5,170 nucleotides of DNA from an uncultured Coprococcus sp. (GTDB taxonomy: Bacteria > Bacillota > Clostridia > Lachnospirales > Lachnospiraceae): NCBI GenBank assembly GCA_900557435.1, contig USSH01000196.1, forward strand, positions 1 through 5,170, written 5' to 3'. Every line of letters starts with the position of its first letter. Positions within the stretch are counted from its first letter, which is position 1. Made by a program: the position numbers and the translations under genes. Below, piece after piece: positions 1 through 5,170 of the stretch. The notes beneath the pieces are model-generated. The model worked only from the letters and a program-made list of their open reading frames with translations, was not told the origin of the DNA and searched no databases.

Positions 1-121
1 TTGATTTTCCAGCGCCATTGCTTCCTAAAATATGGTTTATATATTTCTTATCAAATGAAATGTTTACATTTTCAAGTAGCTTTTTTTTCCCTACTTTCAA
101 ACTATAATTAATCAGTTTCAT
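1..121 (-). CDS. ABC transporter ATP-binding protein, N-terminal fragment (probable peptide exporter)
   Basis: The gene runs off the left edge; only its first 40 codons are visible. The reading from the ATG at 121 starts MKLINYSLKVGKKKLLENVN and reaches a perfect Walker A loop, GSNGAGKS, at residues 33-40, the standard place for an ABC ATPase. The start is supported by a GGAAAGGA ribosome binding site at 129-136, seven bases before the ATG. The protein would sit at the inner face of the membrane and hydrolyse ATP to power a permease, which is not visible. It follows the YydF-like peptide gene by 106 bp on the same strand. In Bacillus subtilis the yydF cluster includes the ABC pair YydI/YydJ, so this is probably the ATPase of the exporter or immunity pump for that peptide. 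The ABC identity is direct; the role is inference from context. Confidence 0.88.
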   Translation of the reverse strand, partial: MKLINYSLKVGKKKLLENVNISFDKKYINHILGSNGAGKS

Positions 122-136
122 TGCAGTATCCTTTCC

Positions 137-183
137 AAATAGGTGTTTATAAAATATATGAAGCATTCTATAAACACCTATTT
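137..183 (-). terminator. Perfect 15-bp inverted repeat between peptide and ABC genes (attenuator or operator)
   Basis: Bases 137-151 (AAATAGGTGTTTATA) and 169-183 are exact reverse complements, separated by 17 bases. In the minus-strand transcript this folds as a hairpin with an A-rich 5' foot and a UUU 3' foot, but no longer U tract follows. It begins 44 bases after the peptide stop codon and ends right at the ribosome binding site of the ABC gene. A partial terminator, or a 3'-end stabilising hairpin that gives more precursor than transporter, is the reading I favour. A protein-binding operator for the ABC gene is the alternative. Confidence 0.55.
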
Positions 184-227
184 CTCATAAAATATGATAA
201 GTCTACAAATCTCTCGTCTTTTTATAT

Positions 228-386
228 TTAGTGTCCTTTACTACCAACGACAGCTTTAAGGGTAGCGACAATGAAGTACCACATGCTGTTAATATTTTCC
301 AGTTTTAAGGCCTCCATTTTCTGATCCATAACCTCTTTTTTTGTTTCGTTATTTTCTTTAAATTCATTAATTTTCATCTTTACCAT
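228..386 (-). CDS. yydF: YydF-like epipeptide precursor (RiPP)
   Basis: A small gene of 52 codons plus TAA. The predicted product has a charged leader (residues 1-34, containing NNETKKE) and a hydrophobic core, M35 followed by WYFIVATLKAVVGSKGH (36-52). It has no cysteine, so lanthionine or sactipeptide chemistry is excluded. Bacillus subtilis YydF, recalled from memory, is 49 residues, also has NNET in the leader, and ends WYFVKSKENRWILGSGH. The shared features are the size, NNET, the WYF motif and the GS-GH tail. In that family the radical SAM epimerase YydG converts one Val and one Ile to D residues, and the secreted peptide stresses the cell envelope. An ABC ATPase gene follows. Translation may start at ATG 386, with AAAG at 394-397 upstream, or at the in-frame ATG 377 (MKINEF, 49 residues, exactly YydF length). 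Neither start has a strong ribosome binding site. The family assignment is inference from motif matching by eye, without a database search. Confidence 0.82.
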   Translation of the reverse strand: MVKMKINEFKENNETKKEVMDQKMEALKLENINSMWYFIVATLKAVVGSKGH

Positions 387-398
387 ATTCTTTCTTTA

Positions 399-436
399 GA
401 TCATGATGAAAATATTAAACTCTTGCCATCATGATC
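399..436. promoter_or_regulatory. 10-bp inverted repeat over the peptide promoter (operator candidate)
   Basis: GATCATGATG (399-408) and CATCATGATC (427-436) are exact reverse complements separated by 18 bases. One arm lies in the -35/-10 spacer and overlaps the -35 element of the candidate promoter; the other lies at the expected transcription start. That placement is typical of a repressor operator, but no regulator gene is visible in the window. Confidence 0.45.
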
Positions 437-489
437 CAATTCAACGCTCAACAATTACGCATCATGCTGATACACTTGTCCCCATCATG
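402..489. repeat. Four copies of the heptamer CATCATG upstream of the peptide gene
   Basis: CATCATG occurs on the plus strand at 427-433, 460-466 and 483-489, and as its complement CATGATG at 402-408. Starts are 25, 33 and 23 bases apart. The first two copies form the inner part of the inverted repeat over the promoter. A 7-mer would be expected by chance less than once in both strands of a window this size, so the clustering looks like a binding-site array. What binds is unknown. Confidence 0.45.
412..439 (-). promoter_or_regulatory. Candidate promoter of the YydF-like peptide gene
   Basis: Read on the minus strand, TTGGAT (434-439) and TAATAT (412-417) are separated by 16 bases and resemble a housekeeping -35/-10 pair with several mismatches. 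Transcription would begin near 405, leaving a leader of about 20-30 bases before the peptide start codon. No other convincing pair lies closer to the gene. The match is moderate, so this is a prediction. Confidence 0.4.
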
Positions 490-503
490 CCGCCTGCCGG
501 CTC

Positions 504-560
504 AATGAGGGCATTCGCATTATGTCGTCTTACGCAAGCGCATCCGTCGCAATGCTCATT
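504..560 (-). other. Long imperfect stem in the gap after the zinc-ribbon gene
   Basis: AATGA (504-508) plus GCATT (511-515) can pair with AATGC (551-555) plus TCATT (556-560), leaving a two-base bulge and a 35-base interior. It lies just after the stop codon of the zinc-ribbon gene on the minus strand, where a terminator is expected, but there is no U tract. The rest of the 387-575 gap holds only the peptide promoter region. I see no further gene there. Confidence 0.25.
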
Positions 561-575
561 ATATCATATATAGTA

Positions 576-1973
576 TTATTGCTCCGGAACCGGCAGTCTT
601 CCGCTCTCATGCTGCACTTCATCCCACACTGATCCAAATTCATATGTAACATCTATAATCTTATCCTGTCCCTTTGGAATACCGTACACAATATATTGAT
701 ACACCACAGACATTGGGGTAAGGGCATCATCTGTATATTCACCATAGAAAATCTTTCTCTTTATTGGATCCGTATCACTGTCCGTATCTATAACCACAAT
801 GTCAAAGTTTCCTGTTCTCGCGCCGTGATTTAACAATATATCGCTCACCAGATAATAGTCATAACTGTCATAATCAAATTCCACTTCACTCAGATAACTT
901 ATCTCATCAGTGGTAATTTCCGCCCCGCCAGGAAGAGTATATTTCTTATCATTCTCAATTTTCTGTCCATACTCTCCATCGTATATTTTGTATAACTTTC
1001 CTTTAGGAGTGTCAAGCTTACTCACATCATACCAAACCGACGCGTCAGCCTTTTCACCTACCACATACATAATATTTGTAGGAGTAGTCTGACCTTCCGG
1101 TGAATCAGGATCATCATTCTGGCAGTATACGACCATATACCCATAATCACCTGACCTGACCATAAAGTACATATGTCCATGATCAGCATCCACTACTTCT
1201 GATATGTCATTGACATCTGCATATCCATCATATGACACCAAAATGTCTATGTCCTCCTGACTCATAGGTTCCAACATCATACAAGATTTTGATCTGAGAT
1301 ATACATCAAAATAATCCCCTCCGTCTGACATATCCTCTGCATCTGAACTTCCATAATCCGAAGCATCCATCTCATATTCCATGTCGTATACTACATATCC
1401 TTCGGGAACATCGGCATCTTCCAGCTCTATCGGCTCCACTGAATTTATCGTCAACCACGCCGTATTTCCATCAGGATCCACATTCACCATCTTGTCTCCA
1501 AATGCATATCCTTTGACTGGGATACTATCAACATAATAATTTCCATCACCACTATATATTTCATCATCTGTATCCTCATATTCGTCTTCTGTTCCTACAT
1601 CATAACCAAGACTTTTGTCATGATCTGACGTGAGCGCCGAATAAACGGTCACCAAACTTATTATCAGAAAAAATACAATGATAATTATCATGCAGACTTT
1701 TTCCAGTCTCTTTTCATTATCGAGTACGTCTTTTTCTTTCTTCTTGAACCACTCGCTGTGCACGTTTCCATACTGTTTATTCTTGTCTTCAGTATATAAT
1801 GTCTGATCCTGATTGTGATCACCGTACTCCCATCCGGCATTTGCCGGAGCTGCTCCGCTTTCAAACTGCCCATCTCTGTTTTTTTCCACATACCACGAAC
1901 CGCATCTCGGACACATATATCCTGTCTTTTCGGGATCAAATTTTTTACCGCAGCTTTTGCATGTAACCTTCAC
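576..1973 (-). CDS. Zinc-ribbon, single-TM protein with acidic extracytoplasmic domain (unknown function)
   Basis: A 465-residue protein. Residues 5-24 form a zinc ribbon (CKSC, 12 residues, CPRC). A polar linker follows, with a lysine-rich stretch at 77-92. One hydrophobic segment (about 94-114, VCMIIIIVFFLIISLVTVYS) then leads to a 350-residue domain very rich in D, E and Y, with an acidic run at 129-139. The positive residues before the helix predict the ribbon in the cytoplasm and the large domain outside. The start is GTG at 1971-1973, chosen because the ATG at 1977 is out of frame and GAGGTG lies five bases upstream. The gene follows the acetyltransferase stop by 13 bp, with its ribosome binding site inside that gap, so the two are probably cotranscribed. 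Ribbon-TM-ectodomain proteins are common in Firmicutes, and some act in envelope sensing. I do not recognise the ectodomain and assign no function. Confidence 0.9.
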   Translation of the reverse strand: MKVTCKSCGKKFDPEKTGYMCPRCGSWYVEKNRDGQFESGAAPANAGWEYGDHNQDQTLYTEDKNKQYGNVHSEWFKKKEKDVLDNEKRLEKVCMIIIIVFFLIISLVTVYSALTSDHDKSLGYDVGTEDEYEDTDDEIYSGDGNYYVDSIPVKGYAFGDKMVNVDPDGNTAWLTINSVEPIELEDADVPEGYVVYDMEYEMDASDYGSSDAEDMSDGGDYFDVYLRSKSCMMLEPMSQEDIDILVSYDGYADVNDISEVVDADHGHMYFMVRSGDYGYMVVYCQNDDPDSPEGQTTPTNIMYVVGEKADASVWYDVSKLDTPKGKLYKIYDGEYGQKIENDKKYTLPGGAEITTDEISYLSEVEFDYDSYDYYLVSDILLNHGARTGNFDIVVIDTDSDTDPIKRKIFYGEYTDDALTPMSVVYQYIVYGIPKGQDKIIDVTYEFGSVWDEVQHESGRLPVPEQ

Positions 1974-1986
1974 TCATTCACCTCAT

Positions 1987-2625
1987 CTAGTCGTTCTTGC
2001 TTACATTATTATATTGGAAGAAATCTATTCTATGATCCTTGAAGTAATACTTTGCGTCACGCTCATTTACCTCTCGGAGCACCTTACATGGATTGCCGAC
2101 AGCAACCACATTCGATGGAATATCCGTTGCAACCACACTTCCCGCTCCTATGACGGTGTTATCACCTATAGTAACCCCTGGAAGTATCGTAACTCCTGCG
2201 CCTATCCAGCAGTTCTTGCCTATTGTTATAGGTGCATTGTACTGATATCCCTGTTTTCTAAGATCTGCATCTATAGGATGACCTGCCGTTGCCAATGTGA
2301 CATTTGGTCCAAACATAGTGTAATCACCCACATAAATATGTGTGTCATCCACCATAGTCAGGTTAAAGTTTGCATAGATATTGCTGCCCCAGTGAACGAA
2401 TTTGCCGCCCCAATTTGCATGAAGCGGTGGCTCTATATAGCAGTTATCGCCAATCTCCTCGAACATCTCCTTAAGCATCTGCTGCCTCTTGACCATCTCT
2501 GTTGGTCTGGTCATATTGAAGTCATACAATCTGTCCAGACATTTTATCTGCTCCCTTGCGATGTCCTCGTCACCCGGAAGATAAAGCTCACATGTGTGCA
2601 TCTTTTCCATCTCTGATTTACTCAT
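1987..2625 (-). CDS. Maltose/galactoside-type sugar O-acetyltransferase (left-handed beta-helix)
   Basis: A 212-residue cytoplasmic enzyme, the usual length for the LacA/Maa group (about 185-205 residues), which moves an acetyl group from acetyl-CoA to a sugar hydroxyl. Residues 8-60 match the N-terminal Maa helical region (MHTCELYLPGDEDI). From about 75 to 185 it has hexapeptide repeats of a left-handed beta-helix (ITIGKNCWIGAGVTILPG, then VTIGDNTVIGAGSVVATDIP), ending in the typical VGNPCKVLREV. The catalytic His is in TAGHPI, at residue 115 by my count, the number I recall for LacA; the CoA-site Trp is in NCWIG (W139). The start is firm: AGGAGG at 2633-2638 lies seven bases before the ATG. 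The true substrate cannot be read from sequence. It probably heads a two-gene operon with the zinc-ribbon gene. Confidence 0.94.
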   Translation of the reverse strand: MSKSEMEKMHTCELYLPGDEDIAREQIKCLDRLYDFNMTRPTEMVKRQQMLKEMFEEIGDNCYIEPPLHANWGGKFVHWGSNIYANFNLTMVDDTHIYVGDYTMFGPNVTLATAGHPIDADLRKQGYQYNAPITIGKNCWIGAGVTILPGVTIGDNTVIGAGSVVATDIPSNVVAVGNPCKVLREVNERDAKYYFKDHRIDFFQYNNVSKND

Positions 2626-2696
2626 TGTAAAACCTCCTGTATTTTATTTTTGTCTTGGCAACCCCGACACGATGCAAATCCTTTCGTCTTCGCCAT
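2622..2696 (-). CDS. Possible 24-residue leader peptide overlapping the acetyltransferase start
   Basis: From the ATG at 2696 a short frame reads MAKTKGFASCRGCQDKNKIQ and four more residues. It stops at a TGA that overlaps the acetyltransferase ATG (ATGA arrangement), which is the geometry of translational coupling. It contains CRGC. A sister frame at 2703-2738 begins with the same MAKTKGF and stops after 11 codons, produced by the 42-bp duplication. There is no clear ribosome binding site upstream of either, so both could be chance. I list it because of the overlap and the conserved start, with low confidence. Confidence 0.22.
   Translation of the reverse strand: MAKTKGFASCRGCQDKNKIQEVLQ
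2633..2638 (-). promoter_or_regulatory. Consensus ribosome binding site of the acetyltransferase
   Basis: A full AGGAGG on the minus strand, seven bases before the ATG at 2625. It fixes the start of the acetyltransferase and marks it as strongly translated compared with the weak site of the YydF-like gene. Confidence 0.9.
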
Positions 2697-2759
2697 TGTG
2701 CATCAGCACTTCAGAATAAATCCTTTCGTCTTTGCCATTATGTATCATCGTCTCAGGAT
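2676..2759. repeat. 42-bp tandem duplication upstream of the acetyltransferase
   Basis: Copy one (2676-2717) and copy two (2718-2759) are adjacent and match at about 34 of 42 positions. The first 15 bases (AAATCCTTTCGTCTT) are identical, and most differences are transitions. A weaker third echo, TGTCTTGGCA, lies at 2651-2660 and is similar to CGTCTTCGCC and CGTCTTTGCC in the two copies. The repeat lies in the probable 5' leader of the acetyltransferase transcript. Confidence 0.7.
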
Positions 2760-2766
2760 CACACAG

Positions 2767-2795
2767 ACTATATGAGTGACAACAGGCACCACCAA
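2767..2795 (-). promoter_or_regulatory. Weak candidate promoter for the acetyltransferase operon
   Basis: On the minus strand, TTGGTG (2790-2795) and TATAGT (2767-2772) are separated by 17 bases. The -10 matches the consensus at five of six positions, the -35 at three of six. It would give a leader of about 135 bases that includes the 42-bp duplication. It overlaps the long hairpin at 2778-2831, so only one of the two roles may be real. Confidence 0.28.
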
Positions 2796-2831
2796 TCCGC
2801 GCAAATGCGCACAATGATGATGCCTGTTATC
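2778..2831 (-). other. Long RNA hairpin in the aconitase/acetyltransferase gap
   Basis: The minus-strand RNA can form about 23 pairs with two internal mismatches around an AUUU loop. Its outer arms are AACAGGCA and TGCCTGTT, and its inner stem is GCGC/GCGC. The four wobble pairs are G-U only in the minus-strand transcript and would be A-C mismatches in the plus strand, so the structure fits an RNA made from the minus strand. No U tract follows, so a simple rho-independent terminator is unlikely. A 3' stabiliser, a processing site or a small RNA element are options. Confidence 0.5.
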
Positions 2832-2844
2832 TCGTCGTATATAC

Positions 2845-2866
2845 ATTATGTGAAAATATACATAAT
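2845..2866 (-). other. Small hairpin, 7-bp arms
   Basis: ATTATGT (2845-2851) and ACATAAT (2860-2866) are exact reverse complements with an 8-base loop. It is AT-rich and weak alone, but it is the middle one of three hairpins lined up after the hydratase stop codon. Confidence 0.35.
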
Positions 2867-2877
2867 CTGCAAATGTA

Positions 2878-2906
2878 CATACATGGCGCACTCGGCACCA
2901 TATATA
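2878..2906 (-). terminator. Hairpin just after the hydratase stop codon (possible weak terminator)
   Basis: The minus-strand RNA pairs UAUAUAUGGUGC with GCGCCAUGUAUG over 12 positions (three G-U) around a CGAGU loop, starting 9 bases after the stop codon. The base after the stem is followed only by ACATTT, so termination would be weak. Position and fold support a 3'-end element; the missing U run argues against a strong terminator. Confidence 0.4.
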
Positions 2907-2915
2907 ATATATAAA

Positions 2916-5170
2916 TTAGTTGTACTTGTAGTAGTTGATGAGGCAACCATCTGTGATGATCTGTCTCTCATCATCTGTGAGTTCTCCAAGTCTCAGCTCT
3001 ATCTCAGCAAAATCCTTGTTCACAACATATGCCTTGATGATTTCTGTCTTGTTCTTCACAGCATCCTTGATACCAGGAATGAATACATAGTCGTCATTGT
3101 CAAAATCAAAGTCCTTGTCGATGACAAATGGAAGCATACCCCAGTTGATAAGGTTTGATCTGTATCTCTTGGTTGCATATTCCTTTGCAATGTTTGCCCA
3201 TCCGCCGAGTACCTTCTGGCATGATGCAGCCTGTTCACGGGCTGAACCATCACCTGGCTTAACAGCATATATGGTGCTTCCTACACCTGTATTGCTTCCG
3301 CATACGTCCTCAAACTTCTCCTTGATGGCATGCATAACTTCCTTAACCTCAGGGAATGCCTTACCCATGCACTCACCAGCCTCACGAACCTTCTCAACCG
3401 CCTGAATTGCCTTTGCTCTTCCGACATACTCAGGATCCTTTCTTGAAAGCGTGAACTCTGCAAGGCCAAGAGGATTTGATCTGTATGATGAAGTCTCTCC
3501 TGATGGAATGAGCTCATCAGTTGTAGTTACAGGATCATGTATAACTGATGCTACTTTCAGGAGAAGGTTGTCTGTTAGAGAAACCATCTCCGGCCAGTCC
3601 TTGATGTTTGGACCAAACTTGATCTCAACTGATGGATCAGCTTTGCCGACACCATTGTATACTCTTCTGTCATATATAGCCTTGTCGAAGAAATACTTTG
3701 GATGTGTGTACTCTATATCTGCAAGGTCTGTTGCTGATGTCAGGTATCCCTTGTTGGCTGCTGTTGCTGCGATCGAACGAGCATCCATAAGTGCAACAGA
3801 TGATATCTGACCATTCTGTATCTTTGATCCCTCTCTGTTAGGGAAGTTTCTTGTTGAATGTCTGATGGAGAATGCATTGTTAGCAGGTGTGTCACCAGCA
3901 CCAAAGCAAGGTCCACAGAATGCTGTCTTAACTATAGAACCCGTCTCGATAAGATCTGCCAGGACTCCGTTCTTTGCGAGCTGCATATATATAGGTGTAC
4001 TTGCAGGGTATACTGACAGGGTAAACTCGTCAGCACCTATGCTCTTGCCTCTGAGTATATCGGCGGCATCGCAGATATTCTCATATCCACCACCGGCACA
4101 TCCGGCGATGATTCCCTGCTCTACATACAGCTTGCCATCTCTCACCTTATCCTTGAGTGTGAAATCTACCTTGCCGTCAAGACTTACAAGTGCACGCTTC
4201 TCAACGTCATCAAGAATATCCATGAGATTTGCATTCAGTTCATCGATGGTGTATGTGTTACTTGGGTGGAACGGCATAGCTATCATAGGCTTAACAGTTG
4301 ACAGATCTACATACACAACTCCGTCATAGTAAGCCACATCGCCAGGATTCATCTCCTTGTATGCCTCACTTCTTCCGTGAATGTCATACCAGTCCTTTAT
4401 CTTGTCATCTGTCTTCCATATGGATGACAGGCAGGTCGTCTCTGTTGTCATTACATCGATACCGATACGGAAATCTGCTGAAAGCTTATCAACTCCAGGA
4501 CCAACAAACTCCATAACCTTATTCTTGACATATCCGCATCCAAATGTTGCTCCGATGATTGCAAGTGCCACATCCTGAGGACCAACACCCTTCTGTACCT
4601 CTCCGTCAAGATAGATGGCGATAACACCCGGCTTTGCAACATCATATGTCTTGCACAGAAGCTGCTTTGCAAGCTCACCGCCGCCCTCTCCTATAGCCAT
4701 GGTACCAAGAGCACCGTAACGTGTATGAGAATCAGATCCGAGGATCATTGCTCCACACTCAGCAAGCATCTCACGGGCAAACTGATGTATAACAGCCTGA
4801 TGAGGTGGTACATACACACCACCAAATTTCTTCGCACATGAAAGACCAAACATATGATCATCCTCATTGATGGTTCCTCCTACCGCACATAATGAATTGT
4901 GACAGTTCGTTAATACATATGGAATCGGGAATTTCTCCAGTCCGGATGCTCTGGCTGTCTGGATAATTCCAACATATGTAATGTCATGGGAAGTCAGCTT
5001 ATCAAATTTGATTTTCAGCTTTTCCATGCTGCCAGATGTGTTGTGGTCCTTTAAAATACCGTATGCAATGGTATTTTTTGCTGCTTCTTCTTTGCTTACC
5101 GCAGTGCCTGTCATGGATGCAATAGCTGCGGATGCTTCGCTATTGTCTTCTACTACGGTACATCCGTTTA
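2916..5170 (-). CDS. Aconitase-family hydratase (probable aconitate hydratase), 5' end outside window
   Basis: The frame is open from the TAA at 2916 to the right edge, with 751 codons visible. Counting from the internal ATG at 5114, the motifs are [19 protein letters not shown] (127-145), the substrate-binding PFHPSN (281-286), the [4Fe-4S] ligands Cys339 in IIAGCAGG and Cys400/Cys403 in CGPCFGAGD, then [10 protein letters not shown] (422-431). A C-terminal swivel domain follows, with [15 protein letters not shown] and the active-site loop [20 protein letters not shown] (621-640). This is the aconitase fold: reversible hydration of a cis-unsaturated tricarboxylate, in the cytosol, probably citrate to isocitrate on the way to 2-oxoglutarate and glutamate. 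The ATG at 5114 is probably internal, because 18 further in-frame codons precede it without a stop and relatives I recall are about 770 residues long. Unlike classical aconitase, the first Cys sits in GCAGG and not SCTN, so another hydroxy-acid substrate remains possible. Confidence 0.93.
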   Translation of the reverse strand, partial: NGCTVVEDNSEASAAIASMTGTAVSKEEAAKNTIAYGILKDHNTSGSMEKLKIKFDKLTSHDITYVGIIQTARASGLEKFPIPYVLTNCHNSLCAVGGTINEDDHMFGLSCAKKFGGVYVPPHQAVIHQFAREMLAECGAMILGSDSHTRYGALGTMAIGEGGGELAKQLLCKTYDVAKPGVIAIYLDGEVQKGVGPQDVALAIIGATFGCGYVKNKVMEFVGPGVDKLSADFRIGIDVMTTETTCLSSIWKTDDKIKDWYDIHGRSEAYKEMNPGDVAYYDGVVYVDLSTVKPMIAMPFHPSNTYTIDELNANLMDILDDVEKRALVSLDGKVDFTLKDKVRDGKLYVEQGIIAGCAGGGYENICDAADILRGKSIGADEFTLSVYPASTPIYMQLAKNGVLADLIETGSIVKTAFCGPCFGAGDTPANNAFSIRHSTRNFPNREGSKIQNGQISSVALMDARSIAATAANKGYLTSATDLADIEYTHPKYFFDKAIYDRRVYNGVGKADPSVEIKFGPNIKDWPEMVSLTDNLLLKVASVIHDPVTTTDELIPSGETSSYRSNPLGLAEFTLSRKDPEYVGRAKAIQAVEKVREAGECMGKAFPEVKEVMHAIKEKFEDVCGSNTGVGSTIYAVKPGDGSAREQAASCQKVLGGWANIAKEYATKRYRSNLINWGMLPFVIDKDFDFDNDDYVFIPGIKDAVKNKTEIIKAYVVNKDFAEIELRLGELTDDERQIITDGCLINYYKYN

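Noticed and set aside
137..183. Inverted repeat as the end of an insertion sequence
   Set aside because: The arms flank only 17 bases, no transposase fragment or target-site duplication is visible, and the position between two genes fits a hairpin.
228..386. Lantibiotic, sactipeptide or double-glycine bacteriocin precursor
   Set aside because: There are no cysteines for thioether rings and no GG or GA leader cleavage site before the core. The WYF...GSKGH layout fits YydF better.
557..575. TATAAT-like hexamer just after the zinc-ribbon stop codon as a promoter for the peptide gene
   Set aside because: No -35 element is found at 16-18 bases, and the site is too far from the peptide start compared with the candidate at 412-439.
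1975..1977. ATG as the start of the zinc-ribbon protein
   Set aside because: It is out of frame with the zinc ribbon. The GTG at 1971-1973 is in frame and has GAGGTG at a good distance.
1957..2616. A 219-codon open frame on the plus strand
   Set aside because: It is antisense to the acetyltransferase, has no family motif or ribosome binding site, and its composition is explained by the codon pattern of the real gene.
2655..3158. A 167-codon plus-strand frame whose start contains a 14-residue repeat
   Set aside because: It runs antisense into the hydratase C-terminus. The repeat is only the translation of the 42-bp DNA duplication, and there is no start signal.
3097..4678. Several open frames of 65-154 codons on both strands inside the hydratase
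   Set aside because: They are shadow frames of the hydratase, which has full-length family motifs.

Overview
The window reads as a stretch of a Lachnospiraceae-like (Clostridia, gut Firmicutes) chromosome. This is an inference from protein style: an aconitase-family hydratase of the type I associate with these bacteria, a zinc-ribbon/single-TM protein with an acidic ectodomain, and strong AGGAGG-type ribosome binding sites. Every gene I can support lies on the minus strand, so transcription runs from high to low coordinates.

Right part (2916-5170): most of an aconitase-family hydratase with all three cluster-binding cysteines. Its start lies beyond the window. It is followed by a 290-bp intergenic region (2626-2915) holding three potential RNA hairpins, a 42-bp tandem duplication and a possible promoter. 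Middle (576-2625): a maltose/galactoside-type O-acetyltransferase and, 13 bp after its stop, a GTG-started zinc-ribbon membrane protein of unknown function. The two are probably one operon.

Left part (1-440): the base composition drops to about 28% GC (hand count over 1-420). This AT-rich segment carries an unpredicted 52-residue gene (228-386, minus) whose product ends WYFIVATLKAVVGSKGH. It matches, in length, charged leader, WYF motif and GS(K)GH tail, the precursor of the epipeptide YydF of Bacillus subtilis (core WYFVKSKENRWILGSGH, recalled from memory), a RiPP in which a radical SAM enzyme flips two residues to the D form. After a perfect 15-bp inverted repeat comes the start of an ABC transporter ATPase (1-121, with Walker A GSNGAGKS), matching the exporter that accompanies YydF in Bacillus. 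The expected modifying enzyme is not in the window and would have to lie to the left of position 1.

The promoter region of the peptide gene (about 399-490) carries a 10-bp inverted repeat and four copies of the heptamer CATCATG, which suggests dedicated regulation. The epipeptide-like locus at the left edge is the main discovery here; the rest is ordinary housekeeping or accessory chromosome with some interesting intergenic RNA structure.
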